Shown here: positions 42,218 through 54,147 of the stretch, one piece after another | Layout: the number at the start of each line of letters is the position of its first letter | Numbering within the stretch: position 1 is the first letter of the stretch | Assembly (NCBI RefSeq): GCF_024679095.1 | Contig: NC_066531.1 | Span: forward strand, 6,046,616 to 6,110,615 | Source of the DNA: Eriocheir sinensis | Lineage: Eukaryota; Arthropoda; Malacostraca; Decapoda; Varunidae | Reading direction: 5' to 3' | DNA length: 64,000 nucleotides | The notes under the pieces: model-generated | Told to the model about the DNA's origin: nothing | Databases searched by the model: none | Seen by the model: the letters and a program-made list of their open reading frames with translations, nothing else | Position numbers and translations under genes: made by a program

Positions 42218-42895
42218 GTGGGCAATTGCCCTTATGAAATCAATTATCTGATACTCATTATACTTCTCGGTGATAGACTTCAGTCTTTTGTTAATAACGG
42301 GTGCTTCTTCTTTGGTTTTCTTAACTCTACTTCTGATACTACCTGCTCAGTTGTTAACTCCCAATCCGACTGCTCTTTTCTTAGATTTGAAACTAGACGG
42401 CAAAGAGTGGGGTGGGTGATTGCCATTCACTGCTCAAACGCCCTGTGCCATACTTCTAGAGAGTTTGTTGTCCATGGAATGCCTTTTGTGGTTCTCTCTG
42501 TTGTGTTCCACACACTGAATTCAAACGCTGGTCTTCGTCGTCATCCACGTTGTATAACACTAATCCATGTTGCTTCAAAGTAGCCAAGAAAGTCAGAGAG
42601 AAAAAAAAAAGCTTATTCATAAGTTTCATCATCTAGAGATGAGACAACAACATCACTAACTGACACAAATGCTAAACCTTAAACAGATTTGAGTCAGTGC
42701 ATTTTAGGGGTAATTACACCAAGCCTGTAGTCCAAATTTTTGTATATTTTTTCACAAACACTGCCCAAAATGAAGAAAGCATCCATAAATGTTTGTGTTT
42801 GGGAAACATACAGAAATGATATTAAGAGCCGCCTTTTCATAATCAATGGTGACTGACACTGGATCAAGACCTGATCTTACTTGTTTCAGGGTGTT
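42218..42895 (-). pseudogene. MULE transposase, core to C-terminus
   Basis: On the minus strand, from 42895: TIDYEKAALNI, then PNTNIYGCFLHFGQ (the 'FP...I.GC.FH..Q' block that carries the central part of the DDE domain), a helical stretch, then FEFSVWN, GIPWTTNSLEVWHRAFEQ and KEQSDWELTTEQ, the C-terminal region found in MULE transposases of animals with FLYWCH-type elements. In-frame stops and frame changes at several points. The N-terminal part is missing. The element therefore once carried its own transposase. Confidence 0.7.
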
Positions 42896-43399
42896 AAAAA
42901 TCAAGTCATAAGTTGCTTTTTTTTGTTCTTGGCGATGCAGTACACTAAGGCAATATTATGGCTCTCATCTAGCATATCATATAATATTGTATACAATGGA
43001 AAACATAGTGGCGCTGAATCAAGAGATGTATTAAAATAAACAAAAATAATTCCATTTCTCTTCGACCAAATGTCTGTCGGCCAAATGTCAGTTCGGCCAA
43101 ATGTCTGTTCGGCCAAATGTCAGTCGGCCAAATATCAGTTCGGCCAAATGTGCGTTGGTGAAATGTCCGTCGGTGAAATGTCCGGGAACCGAGTGGCCAC
43201 ATGTGGCGGTGCCTGTATAGCCAATACGGTCCATTCATCCACCCTTTGTTTGTAAACAAATCCCGCGCATGCGCAGATTGGATGGGATGTCTTAGGATAC
43301 GAGGATGGCAGATGACACCACACCGGGTAGGACACGTAGCAATGGGTTTAAGTTGGATAAGTTCAGGTTCAACTAAGACATAGGCAAGAATTGGTTAAC

Positions 43400-43735
43400 C
43401 AACAGTGGTGGATGAGTGGAACAGACGTAGAAGTCATGTGGTGAGCGCCAACACGATAGACACATTCAAGAAGAGGTTAGATAAGTTGTTGGATGGGAGG
43501 GGTATGAGGCGTAAGTTTGGTGCCGTGGTCCGGGCGGCATGTTGCGCTGTCTCGCGAGACCTCATTCCTCCTCCTCCTCTTGTTGCGGGGGGAGCCCGAC
43601 GGGTTGGGGGGGGAGGGGGCGGGTCGAGGGAAGGAAAAGCCCTCCCCCCCGGTTAAGAAGGTGGGGGGTCGAGGCGTGGCGTAGCCCACCTTTTCGATTC
43701 GGTCTTGTTGTTTTACCGTACAGGAACTGACGATG
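43400..43735 (+). pseudogene. LINE C-terminus, second family
   Basis: VDEWNRRRSHVVSANTID and TFKKRLDKLLDGRG match the terminal motif of CR1/RTE-like ORF2 proteins but differ in wording from the LINE at 40.3 kb. A GC-rich stretch (43540-43680) with G- and C-runs follows as a possible 3' UTR. Confidence 0.65.
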
Positions 43736-44237
43736 CCGACATTAGATGATGGTAACACTGCAACAGAAAATGCATAACTGACAACTGGGGCTGGCCACTC
43801 GGTTGCTGGAGTGAACGGAAGCCCTACTGCTGCTCACACAACACTGTCTTGGCGTCGTGTAACAATTAAGTCCCGCCAAGCAAATAAAGCGACTTTGCGC
43901 TTGCGCGTCTCGTTCACGATGCCTTACAAGGATTAAATAAATTAACGATCAATAATTATCGCTTAATTTTATAAATAAAGACGCTTATTGAAGTAACTAT
44001 TTAGCAACGTGTATAAAAAAAATTGTAAGTCCACAGTCACTTCTTGCCATGACAACGTTGACCACTTTCTTTTTCTGTGATCGGTGATCGGAAGTTAGTT
44101 TGTGAAGTTCCGATCTCCACAGTCCGATTACCTTTACAAAGATGATCCAATCTTTGCATTCCGATCGCCAATTGCTGTTCCGATCAGATCGGAAGATCGG
44201 ATTATCGGACTGATGATCAGAAGTGCCAGCTCTTATA
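43736..44237. other. Unassigned DNA with GATCGGA repeats
   Basis: No gene. At 44104-44225 'gttccgatc' / 'gatcggaagatcgg' repeats in both orientations suggest a subterminal region of a DNA transposon; no boundaries found. Confidence 0.35.

Positions 44238-44326
<89 letters not shown>
44238..44326. repeat. (AT)n microsatellite
   Basis: (AT)n broken once by 'agat', directly abutting the LINE poly(A) on its minus strand. Confidence 0.95.
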
Positions 44327-44335
<9 letters not shown>

Positions 44336-45241
44336 CAACAATGGAGGCAGCTCAAGGGCACACAAAAAGAAAACAATAATACAAAAAAAGCCCGCTACTC
44401 GCTGCTCCTAAAAAAGAAACAAAAGAGGTGGCCGAAAGCAAGATCAAATACGGGAGGAGAGATGTCCTGATACCCTCCTCTTGAAAGAGTTCTAGTCGTA
44501 GGCAGGCGGAAATACAGATGAAGGAAGATTGTTCAAGAGTTTAACAGCGTGAGGGATGAAAGAGTGAAGATGCTGGTTAACTCTTGCATAAGGGGTTTGG
44601 ACAGTATAGGGAGGCGCATGAGTAGAAAGTCGAGTGCAGCGGGGCCGCGGGAGGGGGGCAGGCATGCAGTTAGCAAGTTCAGAAGAGCAGTCAGCGTGGA
44701 AATATCGATAGAAAATAGAAAGAGAGGCAACATTGCGGCGGAATTTAAGAGGTAGAAGACTATCAGTATGAGGAGGAGAGCTGATGAGACGAAGAGCCTT
44801 AGCCTCCACTCTGTCCAGAAGAGCTGTGTGAGTGGAGCCCCCCCACACATGAGATGCATACTCCATACGAGGGCGGACAAGGCCCCTGTATATGGACAGC
44901 AACTGTGCAGGGGAGAAGAAGTGGCGGAGACGGTACAGAACGCCCAGCCTCGAGGAAGCTGATTTAGTAAGAGATGAGATATGAAGTTTCCAGTTGAGAT
45001 TTTGAGTTAAGGATAGAACGAGGATGTTTAGTGTTGAGGAAAGTGATAGCTGGGTGTTGTCAAAGAACAGGGGATAGTCGTTTGGAAGATGGTGTCGAGT
45101 GGATAGGTGGAGAAACTGTGTTTTTGAGGCGTTGAAGGACACCAGGTTCTTCTTGCCCCAATCGGAAATAATAGTAAGGTCTGAGGCTAAGCGTTCTGCA
45201 GCCTCCAGCCTTAAGTCGTTAAGTTCCTGTAGGGTGGGTCT
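44327..45241 (-). pseudogene. Jockey/CR1-like LINE, C-terminal half, open frame
   Basis: On the minus strand the frame is open from the gap edge at 45241 to 44492, over 240 codons: ELNDLRLEAAERLASDL, WGKKNLVSFNASKTQFLHLS, SASSRLGVLYRLRHFFS, EYASHVWGGSTHTALLDR, then the C-terminus to FPPAYD with a stop. The 3' UTR and T-run (poly(A) on minus) end at about 44331. This is the least damaged LINE copy here and so probably the youngest. The RT catalytic boxes should lie in the unsequenced gap. Confidence 0.9.
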
Positions 45242-45341
45242 NNNNNNNNNNNNNNNNNNNNNNNNNNNNNNNNNNNNNNNNNNNNNNNNNNNNNNNNNNN
45301 NNNNNNNNNNNNNNNNNNNNNNNNNNNNNNNNNNNNNNNNN
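45242..45341. other. 100-N assembly gap
   Basis: Exactly 100 N, the conventional placeholder for unknown length. The LINE entering it from the left does not continue on the right. Confidence 1.
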
Positions 45342-46749
45342 TCATGAACAGGATAATATATCTTAGATAAAGAATGATAATCATATATGAGAAAATCGCA
45401 TGATATTTTCTGTTCTGACATGTGTAGTATGCATTTTCATTGTAATAAAAAGTATACATATCTATAAAAATTTTTAATAATAGCTGTCTTTTATTAACCC
45501 AGCAGTAGTAGGGATCATGTTTAATGGTCCTGCTTAGAAAATGAGAAAAATCATCACTCACAACCATTTGCTAATAGGGAGAGTCGGGTATGATTCGAAA
45601 CTTTTAGGAAAAACATTAGAAAGAAGTTTAAGAAGTAGTGTAATTTTGTTGATCTCAAATGTTCTCTATCATTTGGCTCTTCAGGGTTGCTAATATATAC
45701 ACTCGTAGCTATTTCAGTTTTCACATGTAGGTGATGAAGACAAGTTTAATTGTATAAACTATCCCCACCTGTGGTGATGGTTCGCCAGGGAGGTGGGATG
45801 GTATCGGAGAATTACTACTCGGCTAATATACCAAGTTTGATTGTTCAATAAACAGATTATATTCTACAAATCATTTGTTTAAGGACAGCATTCTCTCATT
45901 ATTTGAGGAAAAATAAAAGAACTACAAGAAATATCTCAAAATTTTGGAATTATGTTTTCCTTCTCTCACAAGCATAATATTCGAATATTAATCAACCAAT
46001 TAACTTTTATAACCATTGCAACACCTATAATGTTTAAATTATTATAATTAATAAAACCGCACAAAATCAACGTCTAATCATCACGACTTTCATAAAACAA
46101 ATGTGGTCACACTTTCCCAGCATCGAGAGCCATGTAGGTGATCAAGAGTACGGCAACACCTTCATTGCATCGCTGCTGCCACCAAATAATTTACATCTCA
46201 AGCACTACACGTTGAAGTGAGCTATTGATACACCCTGAAAATATTAGATACGAGACAAAAACATAAAATAGGACTTGAATGAAGACAGCTCTGAGGCGTG
46301 GTTGTCCCTTTAGGCCAAGCAACAAAGTTTTGCACATTCACAAAATCATGCACTCAGTCCCATACACTTTACAATAAATGCTATGACCGACCATACCACT
46401 GTCCGAATTATACTGGTTTCCCCAATATATCAAAACATTTGTGATCAGATTATCATCTCTTTTTGGGGGTTATTTCATGGCACAAATTTGGCCCGTCGCT
46501 GTTGCCAAGGCTATTACTGTATCAGGAACATTATTTGACTCGAGTATAGGAAAACGAAAATATGCGCATTGTGTTTTATAACCCATGAAACGTAACCGGC
46601 ATGAATATACCTTCAATGATATATTACACAACATAAGATACAAGGATAAACTTATGTTGCTATGAGAAATATTTTAGTGCCAAAAGAAAACTATTAAATA
46701 TAAAATAAGCAACATATATATAAAAGTGAATAATATATCACATCTCCAT
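45342..46749. other. Unassigned AT-rich DNA
   Basis: No gene recognised. Confidence 0.4.
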
Positions 46750-47560
46750 CTCTTCATAAGTAGCTGGTATTCCTAAATGCAAATATTGAAGTTAGTATTC
46801 TAAATGCATAATAGCCATTGCTTCCTGTAAATGCAAAATAAATAATATTAGTATTCCTAAATGGAAAATATTAGTTGAGAGTCTAAATGCATATTACTAT
46901 CAATTTCAAGAAGCAGTGTTATATTCCTAAATGCAAATATTGTTTAGATTCTAAATGCATAATAGCTTTACTAGTTTCCAAATGTAAAAATAATAGTTTA
47001 GTATTCCTAAATGGCTGTCAGCCTACTAGTTTTAAATGCAAAATAATAGCTTATAATTTAAATTAATAGCCTAATAGTTTCCTAAATGCAAAATAATAAT
47101 AATAGTATTCCAATGCATAATAGCTACTAGTTTCCCTAAATGCAAATAATAGCTTAGTATTCTCCTAATGCATAATAGCCTTTACTAGTTTCAAATGCAA
47201 ATATTAGTAAATTCTAAATGTATAATAGCCTACTGGAAGTTTCCTAAATGCAAAATAATAGCTTATTCTAAATGCAAAATAATAGCTAGTATTCTAAATG
47301 CAAAATGATGGTTTAGATTCTAAATGCATAATAATAGCTCAATAGTTTCAACAAATAATAGCTTAGTATTCCTAAATGCAAAATAATAGTTTAGAATTTG
47401 CATTTGTTCGATCATTTATTGGTTTATTAGCAAGTTAACAGATTGTAAAACTCTTCCTACTATAATTTATTACAGAAGCTAGGATGCGGCATGCAGAAAA
47501 CCCATAACCACAAATAAAACTAACACCTCAAATCTGCACCTCATTCCAATATCACGACCA
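46750..47560 (-). repeat. Inverted partial copy of the 22-26 kb segment
   Basis: 46750-47405 consists of 'tattcctaaatgcaaaataa'-type units, the reverse complement of the minisatellite at 23500-24115. It is followed by 'ttattagcaagttaacagat' and 'gtaaaactcttcc', the reverse complement of the sequence that precedes the minisatellite in both tandem copies. The order is therefore preserved, inverted. Confidence 0.8.
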
Positions 47561-48394
47561 CCGGTTAAACCGGCTGAATTAGAAGAACAATAAAAGCAAT
47601 ATCAGCAACAGTAAGGAGGTAAAGAGGGTACTACTTGCTAGTTAATTTGGTGTTCCCATAATCGATTTATGTACGAGTGTTACCAAGAGGCCTCAAGAAA
47701 GTCATCGTGATATGGGCCAGTACACACACACACACACACACACATACAAAAAAAAAAAAAAAAAAAAGCATGTTAGGAAAAACTAAATACTACAGTATTA
47801 CTCTGAAACAGCCTACAACAATCACTAACCAGCAATTGTTGGACTTAATAGGGATATGTTAAGGGTTTACAGGTTTACCTTATCCTTGCCCATAACCTTG
47901 TAGAGACGGGCCAAATTTGTGGCCTTTACTGTAATTAAAACACGGGCCAAATTTGTGCCCTGATAATGATGATACATAAAATAGATGATACATAACTGAT
48001 CACAAATACTTGTTATATATGAATGGTTTGTGGAGGATGATTTTTCTCAGTTTTCTTGCTTTGAGGACCATTAAGAAACATCATCCTCGCTACTGGGTTA
48101 ATATATCATATAACATATATCCAATATATCCTATAACCTTTAAAATATCCTATATCGAGAAAGCAGGTTTTTTATTGTTTCCTTTTGTGTCTTTGCTTCC
48201 CTTTGCTAAAAAAAAAACATAACTATCAAATAGGAGGAGAATAAGAGAAGAATGAAAATAAAGGAAAATATGGGCAGGGAAATAAAAGAAAGTTAAAACA
48301 AAGAGAAGAAACTAAATCACTTCTACTTACTATAACTGTTACTACTACCATGGTATTACGGTAAATTTTTACTGGTAACTAGATAGCGTCAGAC
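47561..48394. other. Unassigned DNA with (CA)n and poly(A)
   Basis: (CA)12 at 47721-47744 and A19 at about 47749-47767. 'acgggccaaatttgtg' occurs twice (about 47908 and 47942) and inverted near 46482. No gene. Confidence 0.45.
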
Positions 48395-49375
48395 ATTGAT
48401 CCTAGTTTCGGCCATAAACTCAAAAATGCTAAGGCCAGAGGCTAAATTTTGATAAATATAGTTCATATGTATGTTCACTCTACTGTCAAAAATTTGATGA
48501 AAACAACTAGTACTTTTTGAGATATGGAGTCAAATAAATTTATAGTGTTCGTGCTCATTCACTGAGTCAAGATAGGGCTATTAGTGATTACACGGTTTGG
48601 TAGTTCTCCCAGTAACTTATCAAAATACTTGCATATTAAAAATTGCCTCTTTATTATTGTTCCACAAAGCTTTTTGGCCATAACAAAAAATACTGCACAG
48701 AGACACAATTCTTTGGATACTATATAGTTCACATCTATGCTCACCTACCGTCAAACTTGAGGAAGATTGAACTGTACTTTTGATATGGAGTCCAAATTTT
48801 TTGCACTACTGAGTTCATGCTTGAGTTTGCTATTATTCAATTCAAGATAGCTTATTTGGGAAGAATGCGGCATGGCAGAGCACAGGCTAGGTGTCTCCAG
48901 CTTAACAAAAATAATTGGTATATTAATTTTCGCTACTTATTATTGATTCCTCACTTTCGCCATAACTCAAAAAATAATGCACAGACGGCTAAATTTTGAT
49001 ACTATATAGTTCATATATGTCTACTTACCAGTCAAAACCTATGGAAGATTGAACTAGTACTTGAGATATGGAGTCCATATTTTTTGCGCCAATTCGTTAC
49101 TATTCACTAAGTCAAGATAGGCTATTTGGCTTTAAGATAATATGAAATATAGACATGTCAGTTTGGTGGATTCCAATCATCAAAATATTGCATATTAATA
49201 ATTTTCGCTACTATTATTGATCCCTCATTTTGGCCATAATCAAAAATGCTGCACACAGATGGCTACTTTTGATACTATATAGTTTAATATGTATGTTCAC
49301 TCATTGTTAAACCTGAGGAAGATTGAACCAGCATTTTAGATATGGGTTTAAAAATCATACTGAGTTCAGCTTATT
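48395..49375 (+). repeat. Satellite-like tandem array, ~275-bp monomer
   Basis: Four occurrences of 'ggccataa' (about 48411, 48677, 48959, 49232) start monomers with shared blocks in the same order: 'actatatagttcatat', 'ttgagatatggagtc' and 'ttcactgagtcaagatag'. Spacing is 266 to 282 bp. Monomers are diverged with many small indels. Confidence 0.85.
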
Positions 49376-49644
49376 CATAAAACCACCCAATAATGATACA
49401 TAATCTGGATCAAATGCTTTGGTATATATTTCTGAAATGGTTCGTGACTGCGATTTTTCATTTTTCTGTTTGGGACCTATATATACATAATCCTTACAAG
49501 TTACCAGGTTAAATCTAACATGCAAATAAGTAGCACCCACCCACATGGAAATACAACCCACCATTCCACCTTAATTCAGTTCTAACCAACTAGTGAGTGT
49601 TATCCATTGTTACCCCTGAGAAAAGGAAAGTTTTGTTGAATATA
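49376..49644. other. Unassigned DNA
   Basis: No feature recognised. Confidence 0.35.
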
Positions 49645-50030
49645 ACATCTGTGGTCATGCAGTGGAGAGACAGAAAGGAAGGAATTATACAAGGAACAGA
49701 CCCCAGGAGACGGGACAACATTCTGTGGTCATGCAGGAGAGACAGAAGGGGTGAATTAGGGAACAGACCCCAGGAGACGGACAACATCTGTGGTCATGTC
49801 GAGAGGACAGAAGGGGTAGCGGAATTATGAGAAGGAATAGACCCCAGAGATGGACAGACAACATCTGTGGCTTCAAGGTGCCTGAGAGACAGAAGGAAGG
49901 AATTATAGGGGAAGGGAATATCTCTAGGAGACAGGACACAAATATCTGTGGTCATGTTGGAGACAGAAGGGGAAGGGAATTATAGGAGAAGGGACGACCT
50001 CAGTGGAGACGGGACAACCTCACTAATAAT
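49645..50030 (+). repeat. Minisatellite, ~66-82 bp period
   Basis: Five units with 'tctgtggtcatg', 'gagagacagaagg', 'ggaattata' and 'agaccccaggagacgg' (starts near 49651, 49724, 49790, 49867, 49949). Confidence 0.9.
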
Positions 50031-50034
50031 TTGC

Positions 50035-50135
50035 CCATTCACCACAGGACAGGGCGTAGGTATCGAAAAGCCGCTCATATTTTTCCACTTCTGGTTGTGA
50101 GCTGAGCGTGCTAACCACTGCACCAATGAAGCCCT
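50035..50135 (-). mobile_element. SINE head (minus), truncated
   Basis: The minus strand reads 'ttggtgcagtggttagcacg' then 'tcagctcacaacc', an A-box-like tRNA head close in wording to the SINE at 285. The B-box is degraded. Confidence 0.5.
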
Positions 50136-50390
50136 TTACCTATGAGGAAGACACAGAGCACCTGGCCTCACCTCCTTCCTCTCCTCAGTAATCCCACAGC
50201 CGCTCAAAAAAAGTGTTCACGGCTGCATGTGTTAATAATCTCCACTTTGGTTTCTCCTGTCACGTCTCAGGCAGCTGGGGAACACCTCTCCTTGTCTTGA
50301 TTAATCTCTCGTAGCCTAAAGAATAGAGAAGACAACAGCATTTTCCATTTAGCGTAACCTGTTTCTGGTCGATCTGGCGTTCCATTAATA
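50136..50390. other. Unassigned DNA
   Basis: No feature recognised. Confidence 0.3.
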
Positions 50391-50548
50391 GTATCTTCCA
50401 TTTGACACAAAACCCGGAACTTGTTCGGGGATGTCCCAGACCCAGGTCTGGTTTTGCAATGGAACGCATCTGTTGCTCACTGCCTGCTCTCAGCCCCTCA
50501 TGCCAGCTCCGCCTCCCTCTAGCTTCTGCCTTCCCACCATTCAATGTC

Positions 50549-51824
50549 ACTCTTTACTCTAAAATCTTACAGGGCTCAGCTTGGCAGATGGCACACCACC
50601 TGTTCATCTCTTTTACAACAAAGAAGGCAGCTCAAGGCACTGGGGGGTTGGGGTGGAGGGGAGGAGGGTAATTTTAGATTTATCGTATCTTCTCCGCCAC
50701 GCTTGGAATGCTGGTTCAAGATAAGTACAAGATACACACGGGGCTAGGTCCAAAATAGCAGCCTTAAACACAGTTTTGTTTGAAATTATTCCATCATATT
50801 TTGCTGAGGTATAATTTAGGCACACAGTATTCCAATTGTCGAGAAAGTATCCAATGGATTATCACAGTCATCTATCAAAGGTAGAGGATGCTGGGGGGTG
50901 CCGCCTCACCCACCTACAACGCCAAGTCCAAGGGTCCCTTCTGACAAGCCCCATGCAGGGCCCTTTCATTCTGAGTACCTCCTGGCAGGATTTATCAACT
51001 TGCTCAAGTCACAAAACTCTGTGGTGTCATTATTAGCTCTTCTGGATTCGAGTGAGTCAAACTGTAAAGTTAACATGTACCCAGTTATGATGATCACATA
51101 ATAGTTTCGTATTTTTAATTGTGGTCAATGGTTCCATCATCCCTAATCACACCTGGGAACCCAGGCTGTTCCAGTCACGTGGTGCGTGAAAGTATGAGTC
51201 CTATATGTATCGCGTTTGTGATATGTTTGGTATTTTTGGTTTGAGTGTGTTTTAGCATGGACGTTTGCGGCCCCTTAAGTATGTGTAGGGCTGGCCAATG
51301 TATGACAAGATCTTGCTAGAATTTTAAGTGTGTGTTGTCTGCACATGTAAGAGGTTACATATTAATCTGTTGTTTGATCTAGCAGATGCCTGTGTTCAAG
51401 TTGTTGTTTATAATGAACTGAGCCACCTGGTGTTGATTAGTGCTAACTTATAAATGTTTGTGTGTGTGTAAGGATCCCACACGGAACAACACGTTAGTGT
51501 TATCCTATGTGGGTGCTGTTCATCAGCTATTTGTCTCAGCCCTTAAGCCTGTGTCAAGTGAGAATCCTATTACCTGGGACAGTGTACTGCCTGCTAGTGT
51601 TGCTTTCCAGAAACCCATTTATCCATCAGCCTGATAGGGCATTTTCAGGACACCTCTCCGAAATTGATCTTTCACACCTCTTTTACCTTATTTTTGGGAG
51701 CATGGTAGTATTTTTTTTATTATTGTTTTTTGGTGCCTTTGAGCTGCCTTCTTGTTGTAAAAAAGGAAGACATCAGGTGGTGTGCCATCTGCTTAGGCTG
51801 GGCCAAGTACCTTAGAGTAAAGAG
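50549..51824. repeat. Second nested inverted repeat with LINE tails
   Basis: 50549-50640 and 51732-51824 pair: 'ctctttactct', 'gcagatggcacaccacctg', 'ttttacaacaa' and 'gaaggcagctcaa' in one arm, complements in the other. The LINE 3'-end block is inside the arm and the match continues beyond the A-tract, so the arms are copies of one another, not two independent LINE insertions. Confidence 0.7.
51500..51775 (+). mobile_element. Decayed SINE followed by LINE 3' UTR
   Basis: 51500-51637 ('cagcccttaagcctgtgtc' to 'aacccatttatccatcagcc') is a diverged copy of the 41903-42206 SINE in minus orientation. From 51640, 'ttcaggacacctctcc' through 'tttgagctgccttcttgttg' is the LINE 3' UTR known from 41480-41640. 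Confidence 0.55.
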
Positions 51825-52139
51825 TCGACATTAAGATGGTACAGGAAGACACAGAAGCTAGAGGAGATCAAGTATGTAGAGACTGGGGAGCAAGCTGATG
51901 TTAAAGCACGGTAACTGCAGCTAAATGGCAGAACAGGGAAGGTGAACCAGAACTGTAGCTGTAGGACAGGGAGAAAGAATGTGAACACCTTAATAGTGAA
52001 TGCAGCAAACTATGAGAGGTGAGAGGGAGTTATTAGGAAGCACCAGGGAGGAGTGGGCTGCAAGAGTTGGAGGATATCAGCCATCAGACGTAATGTGTTG
52101 ATGGAGATGCAGCTGGGAAAAAGGCACAAATGTTGAATA
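51825..52139. other. Unassigned DNA
   Basis: No feature recognised. Confidence 0.35.
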
Positions 52140-53700
52140 AGTGCATCGGATACAATGTCAGTGTTATTCAGCAACAAACTGAAAGTAAAGTGATAGTATA
52201 TTGCAGTGAAGAAAAATTGCTACACAGCACAATTGAAAGGAAAGTGTGTGAATAAACAGGAAATGCCTGAGGAGAGGATAAATGCAAAGAAGAGAATATT
52301 TATTTACAAAAATTACCAAAATTGCTAAACCAATGAAAAAGATTTAAAACAATAGCATTGATACCACACTTACAAAATATTTATAGGCAATACCGAAAGA
52401 CAAATAGAAGACCACCTACAGAAGCAGTAATGAAGTAAATGAAGCCTACAGGATTCAGCAAGGTGCAAGAATTGAAGATAACCTTCATATTGCAATACTG
52501 CATAGAAGACAGCTATACAAAACCACAAAGCTCTGATTGTGACATCCATTGACTATACCAAGGCCTTTTGAATTCCATAGGGAAAGATCGTGGAAACCAT
52601 GATGAAACATAAAAATTCCCACAATAAACACAGCCAACATCTATAAAGAGGATAACACTCTGATAAAATTGATAGAAGACAGACAATAGAGATACCAGTC
52701 GCTGCGGTATAAGGCAAGGGTGTACCGAAGTTCACCACATTATTTAAACTATTATCATGCTACGCGGATGAACTGGAGGAAGGCAGAGTTTCATTAACAC
52801 CAACATTCACAGAAATAGCCTGTTCTGTTGATGATGGCCCATTGTCTCTGCACAGTATAGACGAGGCACAAATACAGCATTAGACTATTAACAGAAATAA
52901 GTAGAGAATGACTGGAGATAAATAAAATAAGATAAAGATCATCATCTATAACTTAGAAAATAGTCCAATGATAGGAAACATGCCCTGCAGAAGAAATCAA
53001 ATATTCAGCCTAACTCTACTAAATGCCAGAAATATTCTTTACTAAACAAAAGAAAAATTATGATAGAGAAGGCACAAAAGCTGGCCAATCTTAGTATACT
53101 CAATCATAGCGAAAAGCTACGCAAATCACCTAGGGAAAGCCTATTGGAAAAGTGTAAAGCCTACCCCTCAATTTAGTGAGCAAATGTTATAAATTTTACT
53201 AAGAGATATCCATCAACTACAGATCATTGAAAATGGCAAAAGCAAAAAGGCATTGGAGCACCAAGATTCGCCCAACCTGCACACGCTAAGAGGTGAAGTT
53301 GAGCTTCACATGAAGAGAATAATGGAGGTACCATTTTATCTGAAATCATCATAGACTACACCACAACAACACAGGAAATCTAACAAGAGGAAGATAACAG
53401 AAACAACTTACAGAAGTATAAATGGCAAAAGGAAATCAGCAAACGGATAAAAACATCAATAAGTACTTAGAATGCTCCAAGCTAACTTGAGAGATATTGA
53501 AAGTTAAATAAAAGAAAGAAATTATGAAAGCTGAGGAGTTGGGACATGAATAACGAAACAGAATTTAGAAGTAAAAGAAGCCTTTGAATTATATAAATAT
53601 ACAAGCCTGAAATAAATGAAGAACTTATATACTAATACACCATCATCAGTTACAATTTAGAGCCAGAAACAAATAACTTAGCATCAACGATAGGAAAAGA
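52140..53700 (+). pseudogene. Highly decayed second LINE reverse transcriptase
   Basis: In scattered plus-strand frames: a D-Y-T-K-A-F motif A equivalent near 52545-52570, GIRQGCT near 52710, and, after an ADD-like region near 52830, further downstream pieces (KAQKLANLS near 53070, LRGEVELHMKRIMEG near 53288) of the connection and C-terminal regions. Stops occur every few dozen codons. The wording is unlike the Jockey/CR1-like LINE elsewhere in the window, so it is a different family, perhaps RTE/L1-like. Its age is clearly much greater. Confidence 0.55.
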
Positions 53701-54147
53701 TCTTTGCTAATGAAGACAATAATGCATCATGGGGTGGGGCGGAGGAGGAGAACTCCAGCACTTCCGTTGTATTGTCTGGAACCAGGGCGTGCTGTTAGTA
53801 GAGAGATGCCGCTGCTGCTGCTGGCAGCTGCTGCAGGAGAATATCGCGTTGCTGGATGCCTCTCACTGACGCAGAGAAAGAAGGACAATATACACAGAAT
53901 GGTTACGGAAAGTGAGAAGACAACAAAGAACAACAAGTTGCTAATGATAGTAATACAGTGACAGAAGAATAAATCAAGACCGAGAACTAGAGCTCGTTGC
54001 AAAAGGCACAGTCTACCTTTTAAGGATCTACATCTGCATAGCCTAAATGTGTTCCAGACGATGGCAAAACCCGATATGGGTCTGGCCATCTCAACCTGGT
54101 TCCGGTTTTGTGTCAAATGGAAGATGCTAAAATCAAATCTCGTCTGA

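Larger units (their letters stand above)
41684..43190 (-). mobile_element. Mutator-like (MULE) element with tandem-repeat ends
   Basis: Both termini are made of tandem, inverted copies of a 15-17-bp unit (TTTGGCCGAACGGACA-like): about seven at 41690-41805 and about eight at 43066-43185. The outer ends read CGTGGCCGGACA and its near complement. An exact 8-bp direct repeat GAGTGGCC flanks it (41676-41683 and 43191-43198), within the 8-11 bp expected of MULEs. The interior carries a decayed MULE transposase on the minus strand and a later SINE. Confidence 0.8.
50391..54129. repeat. ~75-bp inverted repeat enclosing 3.6 kb
   Basis: 50391-50465 and 54051-54129 are reverse complements with a few indels: 'catttgacacaaaac' and 'ccagaccca' blocks in one, 'gttttgtgtcaaatg' and 'tgggtctgg' in the other. 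Inside lie a second inverted pair, LINE tails and the degraded LINE at 52.1-53.7 kb. Whether these are terminal repeats of one element or an inverted segmental copy cannot be decided by eye. Confidence 0.65.

Noticed and set aside
43477..43758. Pro/Arg-rich minus-strand frame
   Set aside because: Antisense of the GC-rich 3' UTR of a LINE; low complexity.
46750..47405. Possible A/T-rich replication origin or matrix-attachment region
   Set aside because: Composition is explained by the inverted minisatellite; no independent evidence.
53704..53961. Open frame with poly-Leu/Ala stretch
   Set aside because: Caused by a (CTG)n run at about 53808-53832; no homology recognised.
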